The notes: generated by a model from the letters alone, not told the origin. Counted from the first letter of the stretch, positions 17,159 to 26,876 are shown. The stretch: DNA of 64,000 nt from Rufibacter hautae (GCF_008271695.1 NZ_VKKY01000001.1:1792589-1856588), one strand, 5' to 3'. A program made the numbers and translations.

Positions 17159-18520
17159 ATGTCTACCGCCATCACTGCTCCTACTCTTAAACCATCGCTG
17201 CTCACGTGGCTCCGGCAACCGGTAGACAACGCGCCTTTGGTGGTGTTCAGGTGGTTGTTTGGCTTGCTGTTGTTTCTGGAGACGGCGGGCGCTATCATAA
17301 CGGGTTGGGTGAAGAAAAACCTGGTAGAGCCCACGGTCTCTTTCCCGTTCATTGGGTTTGAGTGGCTCAGGCCTTTGCCCGGCAACGGCATGTATTTCTA
17401 TTATGGCCTCATGGCCCTGCTAGGCTTGCTGGTGATGGTTGGGTTGTATTACCGGGCCAGCATGGTTCTTTTCACGGTGCTTTGGTGGGGCACTTACCTC
17501 ATGCAGAAAACCAGCTACAACAACCACTACTACCTGCTGCTGGTCCTTTGCTTCTTGATGCTGTTGGTGCCCGCCCATGCGTACGCCTCCGTAGATGCCC
17601 GGCGCAAACCAGAGCTAAAATCCCTTTCCTGCCCAAGGTGGTGCCTGGTCATCTTTGTGGCCCAAATGGGGATTGTCTACACCTACGCCTCCGTTGCTAA
17701 AATGAATGCCGATTGGCTCGCGGGTATTCCCATCAAGGTTTGGTTTGCCAATAAATCGCACTTCTGGCTCATTGGTGGACTGCTCCAGGAGACCTGGTTT
17801 CAGAAGTTGGTGGTGTACGGCGGCATCTTCTTTGACCTGCTCATTGTTCCGCTGCTGCTCTGGCGACGTACCCGGTTCTTGGCTTTCTGCATGGCTATCT
17901 TCTTCCACGGCTTTAACTCGGCCATCTTCCACATAGGTATTTTCCCGTACCTGGCCCTGGCCTTGTGTTTGTTCTTTTTTCCGCCGGAAACCATTAGAAG
18001 AAGGTTCCTGCGCAAGAAGCCGGCATTCACGGCCAGTGAGAGCCCTGTTCAGGAAATAAGCACCCGAGAAAGGCTTTTCTTCTGGTTTCTGGGCATTCAT
18101 TTGCTGGTACAGGTTCTGCTGCCGCTGCGGCACTGGTGGTTTCCGGGTAACCCCAACTGGACCGAGGAAGGACACCGTATGTCCTGGCACATGATGCTAC
18201 GCACCAAAAATGGCTACGCTTCCTTCAAGGTGCTGGCAGACAACCAACTGTTCTGGGAATATCCAGAGAACCACCTCACCGCCAAACAAGCCCGCACCGT
18301 AGCCACGCACCCAGACCTTCTCTGGCAGTACTGTCAGTTCCTGGAGCGTAAGTACCGGCAGCAGGGTTATAGAGAGGTGAAAGTGTTTGCCCATACCCAG
18401 GTGAGCCTCAACAAACGGCCTTTTCAGTTATTGGTAGACTCTACCGTGAACCTGGCCGGGGTTGCTTGGCTGCCGCATCAGCCTTCCCCTTGGATTGTAC
18501 CGCTGCAGGAAAAGAAATAA
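17159..18520 (+). CDS. HTTM (vitamin-K gamma-carboxylase-like) membrane protein
   Basis: 453 aa from the ATG at 17159; the longer frame begins at a TTG six bases earlier. The N-terminal 300 residues form many membrane helices of the HTTM family: VVFRWLFGLLLFLETAGAIIT, YRASMVLFTVLWWGTYLMQKTSYNNHYYL, VARTQMGIVYTYASVAKMN-like blocks (here CLVIFVAQMGIVYTYASVAKMN), and FHGFNSAIFHIGIFPYL. The C-terminal 130 residues form a soluble domain with HRMSWHMMLRTKNG. The family includes the eukaryotic gamma-glutamyl carboxylase, but substrate and role in Bacteroidota are unknown. No partner gene is adjacent. Confidence 0.85.
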   Translation: MSTAITAPTLKPSLLTWLRQPVDNAPLVVFRWLFGLLLFLETAGAIITGWVKKNLVEPTVSFPFIGFEWLRPLPGNGMYFYYGLMALLGLLVMVGLYYRASMVLFTVLWWGTYLMQKTSYNNHYYLLLVLCFLMLLVPAHAYASVDARRKPELKSLSCPRWCLVIFVAQMGIVYTYASVAKMNADWLAGIPIKVWFANKSHFWLIGGLLQETWFQKLVVYGGIFFDLLIVPLLLWRRTRFLAFCMAIFFHGFNSAIFHIGIFPYLALALCLFFFPPETIRRRFLRKKPAFTASESPVQEISTRERLFFWFLGIHLLVQVLLPLRHWWFPGNPNWTEEGHRMSWHMMLRTKNGYASFKVLADNQLFWEYPENHLTAKQARTVATHPDLLWQYCQFLERKYRQQGYREVKVFAHTQVSLNKRPFQLLVDSTVNLAGVAWLPHQPSPWIVPLQEKK

Positions 18521-18816
18521 TCCTCCTGTAAATTCGATTCTACGCTGGCGTTTTCCGGAAAATTGGACCATTCAATGCGCTAAACCCTATCTGCTCAAGG
18601 GCAATCCTTGATGAAGAGGAGGAATCATGTTGCTTTTCAGGCCATAACACCAACCTTTTTAGGCCTCTGGTAGTAAGTGCAGCTAACCGGCTTTAAGAAT
18701 GGATTTTAGCGTATAACAAAGGGCCATCTCTCCCTTAATGATGCCCTGCACCTGCCAAAGGGAAAATAGCGCCATGCCACCAAGCCTTTTATCTACATTT
18801 ATTTCCCGTAGTTCAT

Positions 18817-21135
18817 ATGTTTAAACTCTTACCTCAATTAAGGGTATTCCTGTTCCTGCTGTTATTTGTCTCCTGGCAAGCCTCTGCCCAGAAAGTTGGG
18901 TTGGTGCTCAGCGGCGGCGGTGCCAAGGGGTTGGCCCACGTGGGCGTGCTCAAAGTGCTGGAGAAAAACAACATTCCCATTGATTACATTGTGGGCACCA
19001 GTATGGGCTCTGTGGTGGGCGCGCTGTACGCCGCTGGCTACTCGCCCCAGGACATAGAAGACCTGGTATTGTCCCCTAAATTCCAGTACTGGGTGTCTGG
19101 CCGGCCGCTGGAGGAACACGCCTTCAACTACTTCAGCTTAGACCCTTCGCCGGCGGCGCTACGGTTGCCTATCTCTCTGCAGAAAAGCATCAAAGTACAG
19201 ACCACCAGCGGACTGGTGAGCGACGTGAACCTGAACTACGCCCTGGCTTCTACGCTGGCGGCGGGCGGGGCCATCTCCAAGTATGACTTCAACAAGCTGT
19301 TTGTACCCTACCGCAGCCTAACCGCCGAGATCTTCACGCGCCAGCAGATTGTGCAGCGCAGCGGCTCCTTAGCTGATGCCGTCCGTAATTCCATGGCCGT
19401 GCCGCTGGCTTTCCGCCCTATTCGCCAGGCCGATGGGCGCTACCTGTTTGATGGCGGCCTGTTCAACAACTTCCCTACCGATGTGCTGCGCTCAGAATTC
19501 AAGCCCGATGTCATCATTGGCGTGAACGTGGGCGATGTCTCCTTCAAAAAATACCCGCATGAAAAGGACGATGAACTGTTAAGCTCTTCCCTCGTTTTCC
19601 TGGGCTTTGACGTAGCCGATACCTTGGCCGTTGGCCCCAACGGCATCCTTATCCAACCTGATCTGGAAGGATACGGTACCACCGCCTTTGACCGGGTGAA
19701 AGATCTGATTGACATTGGGGTGAAAGCCGCCGAGGAGAAGTTGCCGCTCATGAAACAGCGCATCAAGCGCGAGGTAGACTCCGTGAGTTTGCAGCAAAGA
19801 CGGCAGGCGTTCCAGAAACAGGCGCCCCCGCCGCGTTTCGCCAGCGTCAAGATCCAGGGTCTTAAGGAAAACCAGCACAACTACGTGCGCAACTTCTTCC
19901 GGAGAAACGAAGACAACAAATACGAGATAGGCGAAATTGAGGAAGGCTACTACCGGTTGGCGGCCAATGACTTCTTCAAGGGAATCTACCCGCGCATCAG
20001 GTTCGATAGCCTGGCTGGCGGATATGAACTAAGCATTGACGCCCAGCAGAGCAACAACGCCACCGCCGAGGTGGGCGCCGTCTTCAGTACCCGGCCGGTA
20101 GACAACCTGTACCTGGGGCTGGAATACCGGTACCTGAACCGATTGCTGTACACGGTGGGCGCCAACGCCAACATAGGCCGGTTCTACTCCGCGGGGCAGT
20201 TCGGTTTCCGGGTGAACATACCGGCCAAGCTGCCGTTCTATGTGGAACCCTCGGTGATGTACAGTTCCCTCAATTACCGTGACGTGAACGATTTCCTTAA
20301 CCGCGATGCCGCCAGTACCCAGGTGCGCCAGCGCGATTTCAAGTTAGGCATGCAAGCCGGGTTCAGCCATAATTTCAGGAGCCGGGTAGTAATGGATCTC
20401 TCGTATTTCTCCAATGAAGATGAGTACGCGAACGTGAGAACCGTGTCCTCTGAAGACGTACTGGACGAGACCGACTTCACCGGATACACGGCCGCGTTGC
20501 GGTTTGAGCGGAACTCCCTGAACCGGAAAATGTACTCCACCCGAGGCCGCCGGGCGGTGATGGGCATCCGCGGCGTACAAGGTGAAGAGGCGTACAAGCC
20601 AGGCACCACCTCCCTGAATCCGGACAGGCGCACGGCAGATCACCAATGGCTGCAAATCTCTGGTTCGCTGGAAGAGTACTTCCCTTTTAACAATGATAGA
20701 AGCTCGTGGGGCTATTTTCTGGAAGGGGTGGTCAGCACGCAGGGCACCTTCTCCAACTACCGGTCATCGGTTAACACTTCCCCCATCTTTGCGCCGCTGC
20801 CAGATTCCCGCACCCTGTTCCTGGACAAGTACCGCGCTAGCCGGTACGGGGCCGCGGGCCTGCGCTATTCTGCCACCTTACTGACCAAGTTTGAATGGCG
20901 CACCGAAACCTACGTACACGTGATCCACGGACCGCTGGAAGAAGGCCCCATGCAGGAAGCCATCAGAGCCAAAGGGTTTGAGCGGCCGAGAGTCACGGCC
21001 AGCACCGGCGTGATTCTACACCTACCCATCGGGCCGGCGGCCCTGCATTTCATCCACTATGACAATGACGAGAACCGCTGGAGTGTCTTCGGGCACGTAG
21101 GTTTCCTGCTGTTCAGGGGCCGTACGCTGCAGTAG
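18817..21135 (+). CDS. Patatin-like phospholipase fused to an outer-membrane beta-barrel (type Vd secretion, PlpD-like)
   Basis: 772 aa. Signal peptide 1-24. The patatin domain starts at KVGLVLSGGGAKGLAHVGVL (oxyanion loop 33-38), with the nucleophile elbow GTSMG at 60-64 (Ser62) and the catalytic Asp in DGGLFNNFPTDV near 212. After about residue 330 comes a POTRA-like stretch (RFASVKIQGLKENQHNYVRNFFRRNE) and then a beta-strand-rich barrel ending LLFRGRTLQ. This is the architecture of self-secreting lipases of type Vd. The enzyme probably cleaves phospholipids or acyl esters at the outer membrane. The gene is isolated, with a 296-bp leader in which I see no second gene. Confidence 0.9.
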   Translation: MFKLLPQLRVFLFLLLFVSWQASAQKVGLVLSGGGAKGLAHVGVLKVLEKNNIPIDYIVGTSMGSVVGALYAAGYSPQDIEDLVLSPKFQYWVSGRPLEEHAFNYFSLDPSPAALRLPISLQKSIKVQTTSGLVSDVNLNYALASTLAAGGAISKYDFNKLFVPYRSLTAEIFTRQQIVQRSGSLADAVRNSMAVPLAFRPIRQADGRYLFDGGLFNNFPTDVLRSEFKPDVIIGVNVGDVSFKKYPHEKDDELLSSSLVFLGFDVADTLAVGPNGILIQPDLEGYGTTAFDRVKDLIDIGVKAAEEKLPLMKQRIKREVDSVSLQQRRQAFQKQAPPPRFASVKIQGLKENQHNYVRNFFRRNEDNKYEIGEIEEGYYRLAANDFFKGIYPRIRFDSLAGGYELSIDAQQSNNATAEVGAVFSTRPVDNLYLGLEYRYLNRLLYTVGANANIGRFYSAGQFGFRVNIPAKLPFYVEPSVMYSSLNYRDVNDFLNRDAASTQVRQRDFKLGMQAGFSHNFRSRVVMDLSYFSNEDEYANVRTVSSEDVLDETDFTGYTAALRFERNSLNRKMYSTRGRRAVMGIRGVQGEEAYKPGTTSLNPDRRTADHQWLQISGSLEEYFPFNNDRSSWGYFLEGVVSTQGTFSNYRSSVNTSPIFAPLPDSRTLFLDKYRASRYGAAGLRYSATLLTKFEWRTETYVHVIHGPLEEGPMQEAIRAKGFERPRVTASTGVILHLPIGPAALHFIHYDNDENRWSVFGHVGFLLFRGRTLQ

Positions 21136-21146
21136 CCTTCCAATCG

Positions 21147-21182
21147 GTTTAGGGCCTCTTTTCAGAAAAGGAGCCCTAAAAC
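21147..21182. repeat. Dispersed nested palindrome (copy 7), terminator position
   Basis: GTTTAGGGCCTC-TTTTCAGAAAAG-GAGCCCTAAAAC, nearly perfect. It lies 11 bp after the patatin stop. Confidence 0.85.
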
Positions 21183-21195
21183 AACTAAATTGAAA

Positions 21196-22194
21196 TCAGT
21201 TCAGGGAAAGCAGGTTGTAGTAATCGTACACGGTTTTCAGGAAAGGAAGGACCGCACCGTGCTGCACTTTCTCATGCAGGGTGCTTACCAATTTGCCGGC
21301 TGCATCATACGTGTTGGTTTCCTGCAAGACAAGCTGCTTGTTGCGGTAGATGAGCTTCTGGGTGACCTGCCCCTGCGCATTGTAAGTGATGGTGAGGATT
21401 TCAGGCTGGGCCATTACCGGATGACGGATTTCCAGCTTCTCAGGTAACTGGGCGGCATTGTAGCTGATCTTGATGTTTTTGATTGGGCCGCTGCCATCTA
21501 GGCTCATGAGTTTTCTTCTTACCACCAACCCGTTCTCCTCCAGGTAATGCCATTTGGGGCCTTGTTCCTTCAAAAGGTGGTCTAAACTATAGCGGTGCAC
21601 GAACCCTTGGTAGGTAGGAGTATCGTTCACATTCTGGTACGTTACTTTCTGGTCTTGTCCCAGGTGGTCAACGGCCACCGTGGCCAGCAGAAGTTCCTGG
21701 CCTTGCTCCAGGGCGTAAAGGCGCTTGCTTTGCACGTATTGGGGAAGGTACTGCAGGTTGCGTTTGTATTTAATGCCCACGGCGCTCAGTTCATGGGTTG
21801 TAACAGAGTAATAGTTGTCCTTGATTTCATCGCCGGAGGCTATCTCCAGAATGACCTCAAACAAGGTGGCATCGTTTTTCAATTGGGTACCCTGGGTTTT
21901 GCCCAGGATGAGGATTGCGTCCAGGCCTTGTTTCTGCGCTTTGTTTCTGAGCTGCTCTACCAACTTCGCGTACGCCACCTCGCCTTCTGCTTTCTCCTCC
22001 ACCACGGCAATTTTCACATAGGCGGTATCAGTGGGCCGTTCCCCGGGAAAAAACACCTCCACTTCCTGGCTGTGGCCGGGCGTGGGAAGAGAAGACAATC
22101 GGTCACTGGAGGCAATTGGTTCATAGGCCCGCATGCAGGCGGTCTGGACCAACAGCACAGAAAGCAGCAGCACTGAAGAAAAGAAGGTTTTCAT
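21196..22194 (-). CDS. Lipoprotein of unknown function
   Basis: 332 aa. The signal peptide ends in LLVQTAC (lipobox, Cys at about residue 20), so it is a lipidated envelope protein. The body has no motif I recognise. The C-terminal third contains LTITYNAQGQVTQKLIYRNKQLVLQETNTYDAAGKLVST, a YD/RHS-like repeat pattern often seen in Bacteroidota lipoproteins. The middle shows VKIAVVEEKAEGEVAYAKLVEQLRNKAQKQGLDAILILGKTQGT, which looks like a small alpha/beta domain. It stands alone between a patatin gene (convergent) and the GIN gene. Confidence 0.7.
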   Translation of the reverse strand: MKTFFSSVLLLSVLLVQTACMRAYEPIASSDRLSSLPTPGHSQEVEVFFPGERPTDTAYVKIAVVEEKAEGEVAYAKLVEQLRNKAQKQGLDAILILGKTQGTQLKNDATLFEVILEIASGDEIKDNYYSVTTHELSAVGIKYKRNLQYLPQYVQSKRLYALEQGQELLLATVAVDHLGQDQKVTYQNVNDTPTYQGFVHRYSLDHLLKEQGPKWHYLEENGLVVRRKLMSLDGSGPIKNIKISYNAAQLPEKLEIRHPVMAQPEILTITYNAQGQVTQKLIYRNKQLVLQETNTYDAAGKLVSTLHEKVQHGAVLPFLKTVYDYYNLLSLN

Positions 22195-22281
22195 AGAAAC
22201 GTAGGTCTGAAGAATCTCCCCTAAAGACCAACAACCAGAGCCTTACCCCTATTCTAGGTGCCTGAGGTAGAGGCAAGAAAA

Positions 22282-22320
22282 AGCCCCGCTTCTTTGAACA
22301 CAGTTCTGGGAAACGGGGCT
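22282..22320 (-). terminator. Hairpin AGCCCCG...CGGGGCT flanked by A and T runs
   Basis: 7-bp perfect outer stem with a TTC/GGAA inner part. Related in style to the dispersed palindrome. On the minus strand AAGCCCCG leads to TTTTT, fitting a terminator of the GIN-gene transcript. Confidence 0.5.
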
Positions 22321-22514
22321 AAAAACAGGAAAAGTATGGATCGGGTTTCAGGCAAATAGCCTACCTTCATGCCCGGTGGTTCACCAGAAGTGAAGGGAAA
22401 TCGTTGGCTTTATTTCACGTCTCTCTACAAACATCAGATCCAAAAACCTGAAGAAATGCAGCCCGATTTCCCTTACACTTTGGCTTTTGCCTATAAGACC
22501 TTTAGCAATTAAGC

Positions 22515-22552
22515 CGTTTTAAAGCCGATTTCCGGAAAACAAGGCTAGAACG
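22515..22552. repeat. Dispersed nested palindrome (copy 8)
   Basis: CGTTTTAAAGCCGATTTCC...GGAAAACAAGGCTAGAACG, forward orientation by GATTTC. Confidence 0.75.
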
Positions 22553-22594
22553 ATGTCTGTCTAATGCCCTCCGGTACGGCTGATATCGCTTGAA

Positions 22595-23323
22595 TTAACC
22601 GCGTTTCTTCACGGTGCCGCTGCCACTCACGCGGCTGTCTACGCTGGGCGAGCCTTCATACGAAACCCGGCCGCTGCCGCTGATGCTGGATTTGAGCGAG
22701 GAAGTGGCGTTGATCTCGCAGGAGCCCGAGCCGCTGATGCTTACCTGGGCCGAGTTGGTCTTGAACTCATACCCTTTCATGGAACCTGAGCCGCTCACCG
22801 AGATGGTGCTCTCCTGGCCTTCGCCTTTCAGTTCCACGCTGCCAGACCCCGAGATGCGGCTGGACAGGTTTTCTACGTTAGCGTTCAGCTGGATGCCGCC
22901 CGAGCCGCTCACCGCCAGATCCAGTGATTTAGCCTTGAAAGTACCCTCTCCCTTGATCTTCCCGGAGCCGCTGACCGCCAGGTGGTCTACCTGCGGCACA
23001 GTGATGTAGATGGTCACGCGGTCATTGCCCGACGAGGACCAGTTCCAGTTTCTGTCCTCGTCTTTTCTCTTGATAGACAGGCGGCCATTTTTCACCTCCG
23101 TCTCCAAGTCTGCCAACTGGTCTTTGTCTCCTTCTACTTTCACGCTCTGGGTACCGCCCTGGCGCAGGATCACATTGGCCGGATACGCCAGCCCTATCTC
23201 ATGGAAAGCCGGCAGGTTACGGGTTTGCTCATCAAAGGCAGTACGATTGGCTCCTCTGAAGGACGACAAGGAAGCAATAAGGGCCAAAACAGCCAGTAAT
23301 GGGAACAAGTTGGTTTTTTTCAT
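22595..23323 (-). CDS. Head GIN domain-containing protein (DUF2807)
   Basis: About 242 aa from the ATG at 23323 (MKKTNLFPLLAVLALIASLSS), a classic signal peptide; an upstream ATG at 23347 adds eight residues. The mature part is a beta-helix made of repeated short rungs ending in SGSG, e.g. HLAVSGSGKIKGEG, DLAVSGSGGIQL, SRISGSGSVELKG, ISVSGSGSMKGYEF, VSISGSGSCEI, SSISGSGRVSYEG, SRVSGSGTVKKRG: at least seven units at about 20-residue spacing. The family is periplasmic/surface-facing in Bacteroidota; its function is not known to me. The TonB gene is divergent. Confidence 0.9.
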   Translation of the reverse strand: MKKTNLFPLLAVLALIASLSSFRGANRTAFDEQTRNLPAFHEIGLAYPANVILRQGGTQSVKVEGDKDQLADLETEVKNGRLSIKRKDEDRNWNWSSSGNDRVTIYITVPQVDHLAVSGSGKIKGEGTFKAKSLDLAVSGSGGIQLNANVENLSSRISGSGSVELKGEGQESTISVSGSGSMKGYEFKTNSAQVSISGSGSCEINATSSLKSSISGSGRVSYEGSPSVDSRVSGSGTVKKRG

Positions 23324-23412
23324 GGGAGTGGTAGCGTTACGTTTCATTCTAAAGATGAGTCACGCCCATGAAGGGTTGCTTCCCAACCTATATATTTTTT
23401 CAGCCCTACCCG

Positions 23413-23448
23413 GTTTTGGGCCTGTTTAACTGAAAACGCCTCTAAAAC
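23413..23448. repeat. Dispersed nested palindrome (copy 9)
   Basis: GTTTTGGGCCTG-TTTAACTGAAAAC-GCCTCTAAAAC. In the divergent gap between the GIN and TonB genes. Confidence 0.7.
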
Positions 23449-23591
23449 AGCCCGGCAGTTAGTCTACAACCCAAACCCATTCAGAGACAAATTGCGCATG
23501 TTGGTCTTCTTAACAGAATATTAATATTCTCCTATGTAGGGGTGATGGCTGTTTTCGCGGTCTTTTGAAGAATACCTGCTTAAACAGTATC

Positions 23592-25961
23592 ATGCAATCT
23601 CTTCCTTACCAATCGTCTTGCAGAAAGCTTCTCTTGCTTTTCTTCTGCACCTTCCTCTTCGCTCTCCCTTTGTCAGGAAATGCCCAACAGAAACTCACCC
23701 TCAGCGGCTACGTGAAAGACCAGTCCTCCGGCGAAGGCCTCATTGGCGCCACCGTAGGCGTGCGCGAGCTCTCCGGCGTGGGCGCCGCCACGAACGAATA
23801 CGGCTTCTTCTCCCTCACTCTGCCACAAGGCACCTACACCGTGGTGGTAAGCTACCTGGGCTTCGTCACGCACACCCAGATGGTGGCGCTCTCTTCTCCG
23901 CAGAAACTCAACATCGAGCTTAAAAGTGACCAGACCGCCCTGCAGGAAGTAGTGGTCACCAGCACCGATGTGAAAGACGAGAACGTGCGCAGCATGGAAA
24001 TGAGCACCATGAAAATGCAGGTCGCCGAGCTCAAGAAAATGCCGGCCCTCATGGGCGAGGTGGACGTGATCAAGGCCATCCAGATGACGCCGGGCGTACA
24101 GACGGCCGGTGAGGGAACCAGCGGCTTCTACGTGCGCGGCGGCGGCGTGGACCAGAACCTGATTTTGCTGGACGAGGCCCCCGTGTACAACGCCTCCCAC
24201 CTCATGGGCTTCTTCTCCGTGTTCAACGCCGATGCCATCAAAGACGTGCAGCTCTACAAAGGCGGCATCCCCGCGGAGCACGGCGGCCGGTTGTCCTCGC
24301 TGCTGGACATCCGGATGAAAGAAGGGAACAGCAAACGGTTCGCCGCCTCGGGCGGGATCGGAACGCTCAGCAGCCGCCTGACCGTGGAAGCGCCTATCGT
24401 GAAAGACAAAGGCTCGTTCATCCTCTCGGGCCGCAGAACCTACGCTGATGTATTTTTCAAACTCAGCTCAGACGAAGGCATCAAAGACAACCAGCTCTAT
24501 TTCTACGACCTGAACCTGAAAGCCAACTACATTCTGGGTCCGAAGGACAGGCTGTTCGTGAGCGGGTACTTCGGGCGCGATGTGGCGGGCAACAACTCCG
24601 GTGCGTTTGACTGGGGCAACGCCACGGCCACTCTGCGCTGGAACCACCTCTTTAACGACAAGCTGTTCACCAATACCACGCTCATCTTCTCAGATTTTGA
24701 CTACTCGCTGGGCTCCAAAGAGAAATCTTCTGAGTTCACCTGGACCTCGCACATCATTGACTACAGCCTCAAAAACGACTACACCTACTACCTCAATCCG
24801 CAGCACCAGTTCAAGTTTGGGTGGATGGGCACGTTCCACCGGTTCCAGCCGGGCGTAGTGAAACCAGGCCCCGAGTCGTACTTCAACGAGATCAGGTTAG
24901 ACGGATCAAACGCCCTAGAAACTGCCGCGTACCTGAGCCACCAGTATGAGATCACGTCGCGCCTTTCTATGGAGTACGGCCTGCGCTTCTCTTATTTCGC
25001 GAACGTGGGCAAAGGCACCGTGTATGAGTACGCTGAGGACGGTTTCACCAAAATCGGGCGCAAAGACTACGGCTCTCTGGAAGTCATCAAAGACTATAGG
25101 GGCTTGGAGCCGCGCTTCTCAGCGAAGTACCAGGTAGATGAGAAAAGCTCCGTGAAGACCTCCTACAACCGCATGCGCCAGTACCTGCACCTGTTGTCTA
25201 ACTCCACCGCCTCGCTGCCTTTTGACGTGTGGGTGCCCAGCAACCACTACACCAAACCGCAGATCGCTGACCAAGTGGCCGCCGGGTACTTCCGAAACTT
25301 CCAAGACAACATGTTTGAGGCCTCGGTGGAGGTGTACTACAAATGGATGCAGAACCAGATTGACTACAAAGACAATTCTGATGTGTTCCTGAACAACCGC
25401 ATTGACACGGTGTTGCTGCGTGGTTCGGGCACGTCTTACGGCGCGGAGTTTATGCTGCGCAAGCAGAAAGGCGATTTCACCGGCTGGATTGGCTACACCT
25501 GGTCTAAAACTGACCGCACGGTGCCCGGCATCAACGGCGGCAAGGCCTACCCGGTACGCTACGACCGTCGTCACTCGGTGAACGTGGTTTCTACTTACCA
25601 ACTGAACCAACGCTGGAGCTTCGGGGCCAACTGGACCTACGCTACCGGGGGGGCCACCACTATGCCCGTGGGCCGCTTTGAGTACGAGGGGCACTCCTAT
25701 CCTATCTACTCCTCGCGCAACGGGTTCCGGTTGCCCGCTTACCACCGCTTGGACTTAGCGGTAACCTATGACCGACCCAGAAGCCTAACCGGCAAGAAGC
25801 ATGACAGCAGCTGGAGCCTCTCACTCTACAATGCTTACAACCGCAAAAACGCGTTTTCCATCGCTTTTAGAGAAAACGAGGACAATACGGCCCAGACCGA
25901 GGCGGTAAAAACCTACATGTTCGGGATCATCCCGGCTATTACTTACAACTTCAATTTCTAA
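23592..25961 (+). CDS. TonB-dependent receptor with carboxypeptidase-like plug extension
   Basis: 789 aa from the ATG at 23592, which gives a good signal peptide ending in SGNAQQ; the frame extends upstream to a TTG at 23565. After the signal a carboxypeptidase-regulatory-like domain appears (LSGYVKDQSSGEGLIGATVGV...NEYGFFSLTLPQGTYTVVVSYLGF), then the plug (QEVVVTSTDVKD...GVQTAGEGTSGFYVRGGGVDQNLILLDEAPVYN), then a 22-strand-type barrel ending FGIIPAITYNFNF. It imports an unidentified large ligand across the outer membrane using TonB energy. No SusD-like gene follows; a DUF4249 lipoprotein gene lies 21 bp downstream, forming a two-gene unit. Confidence 0.93.
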   Translation: MQSLPYQSSCRKLLLLFFCTFLFALPLSGNAQQKLTLSGYVKDQSSGEGLIGATVGVRELSGVGAATNEYGFFSLTLPQGTYTVVVSYLGFVTHTQMVALSSPQKLNIELKSDQTALQEVVVTSTDVKDENVRSMEMSTMKMQVAELKKMPALMGEVDVIKAIQMTPGVQTAGEGTSGFYVRGGGVDQNLILLDEAPVYNASHLMGFFSVFNADAIKDVQLYKGGIPAEHGGRLSSLLDIRMKEGNSKRFAASGGIGTLSSRLTVEAPIVKDKGSFILSGRRTYADVFFKLSSDEGIKDNQLYFYDLNLKANYILGPKDRLFVSGYFGRDVAGNNSGAFDWGNATATLRWNHLFNDKLFTNTTLIFSDFDYSLGSKEKSSEFTWTSHIIDYSLKNDYTYYLNPQHQFKFGWMGTFHRFQPGVVKPGPESYFNEIRLDGSNALETAAYLSHQYEITSRLSMEYGLRFSYFANVGKGTVYEYAEDGFTKIGRKDYGSLEVIKDYRGLEPRFSAKYQVDEKSSVKTSYNRMRQYLHLLSNSTASLPFDVWVPSNHYTKPQIADQVAAGYFRNFQDNMFEASVEVYYKWMQNQIDYKDNSDVFLNNRIDTVLLRGSGTSYGAEFMLRKQKGDFTGWIGYTWSKTDRTVPGINGGKAYPVRYDRRHSVNVVSTYQLNQRWSFGANWTYATGGATTMPVGRFEYEGHSYPIYSSRNGFRLPAYHRLDLAVTYDRPRSLTGKKHDSSWSLSLYNAYNRKNAFSIAFRENEDNTAQTEAVKTYMFGIIPAITYNFNF

Positions 25962-25982
25962 GTGAATTACCTAGAATAGACC

Positions 25983-26786
25983 ATGAAAAGATATTTGTTT
26001 TTCCTGCTTTCCTCCTTGCTTTTGTTCAGCAGCTGTGAGGAAGTCATTGACTACGATTTACCCGAAGAGTCCGCCAAAGTAGTGATAGAAGGGCTGGTCA
26101 CCGATCAGCCGGGCCCTTACACCGTGCGCCTGTCCTCTTCCAAAGGCTACCTGACCCAAGGTCCGGCGGCCGGCTTTGACAATGCCGTGGTACGTATCAA
26201 AGACAATGAGGGCTTTGAGGAGATTCTGCAAGCCAAAGGCAACGGTTTGTACCAGACAACCCAACTGCAAGGCAAACGCGGCAACACGTACCACCTCAAC
26301 GTGCAGCTGAACGGGCAGGAGTACACCGCCAGCAGCTTCCTGAAACCCGTGAGCACCCTTGACTCCCTGACCTACCACTTCAAAGAAGGCACCGCCGAGG
26401 TAGACGAGGGATACTACGCCACCATCTTTTTCCAAGAGCCCGCCGGCAAAGGCGATCTCTACAAGTTCAACATCTACGTGAACGGCAAGCGCGACAAAGA
26501 AATAGTGGCCATCAACGATGACCTCTACGATGGCAACTACGGCGACCCCGAGATTGGCATTGAACTGGAAGACGGAGATGTGATGAAGGTGGAGATGCTT
26601 TCCCTGGACCGGCCCGGCTATGAGTTCTTCCGGGTGCTCTCCCGCATGCAGTACTACACCGGCGGGCCGTTTGATGCCCCACCGGCCAACGCTCCGGGCA
26701 ACATCAGCAACGGTGCCATCGGGTACTTTGGGGCTTCGGCCGTTTCTGTTATTGAGCGGAAGGTAGAATCCGGAAACATCAGGTAA
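25983..26786 (+). CDS. DUF4249 domain lipoprotein
   Basis: 267 aa. The N-terminus MKRYLFFLLSSLLLFSSCEE has a lipobox (LFSSC, Cys18). It then reads VIDYDLPEESAKVVIEGLVTDQPGPYTVRLS, the pattern I recognise as DUF4249, an extracellular or surface beta-rich lipoprotein often encoded directly after a TonB-dependent receptor. The gap to the receptor gene is 21 bp, so they are almost certainly co-transcribed and act together in substrate capture. The ligand is unknown. Confidence 0.88.
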   Translation: MKRYLFFLLSSLLLFSSCEEVIDYDLPEESAKVVIEGLVTDQPGPYTVRLSSSKGYLTQGPAAGFDNAVVRIKDNEGFEEILQAKGNGLYQTTQLQGKRGNTYHLNVQLNGQEYTASSFLKPVSTLDSLTYHFKEGTAEVDEGYYATIFFQEPAGKGDLYKFNIYVNGKRDKEIVAINDDLYDGNYGDPEIGIELEDGDVMKVEMLSLDRPGYEFFRVLSRMQYYTGGPFDAPPANAPGNISNGAIGYFGASAVSVIERKVESGNIR

Positions 26787-26805
26787 GCGCTACATCCCGC
26801 CAGTT

Positions 26806-26854
26806 CGTTTTGGAGCTATTTTGGAGCCGTTTTCCAGAAATCGGCTCTAAAACG
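26806..26854. repeat. Dispersed nested palindrome (copy 10) with duplicated left arm
   Basis: CGTTTTGGAGC occurs, then TATTTTGGAGCCG, then TTTTCCAGAAATC, then GGCTCTAAAACG. The left arm is present twice. Reversed orientation mark. Confidence 0.75.
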
Positions 26855-26876
26855 GGCGCTTGAAATATGCCAAAAA

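Larger units (their letters stand above)
22195..22594. other. Non-coding gap with two dispersed palindromes
   Basis: No gene seen in this 400-bp stretch. It holds a terminator-like AGCCCCG...CGGGGCT hairpin and a second dispersed-palindrome copy. Confidence 0.6.
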
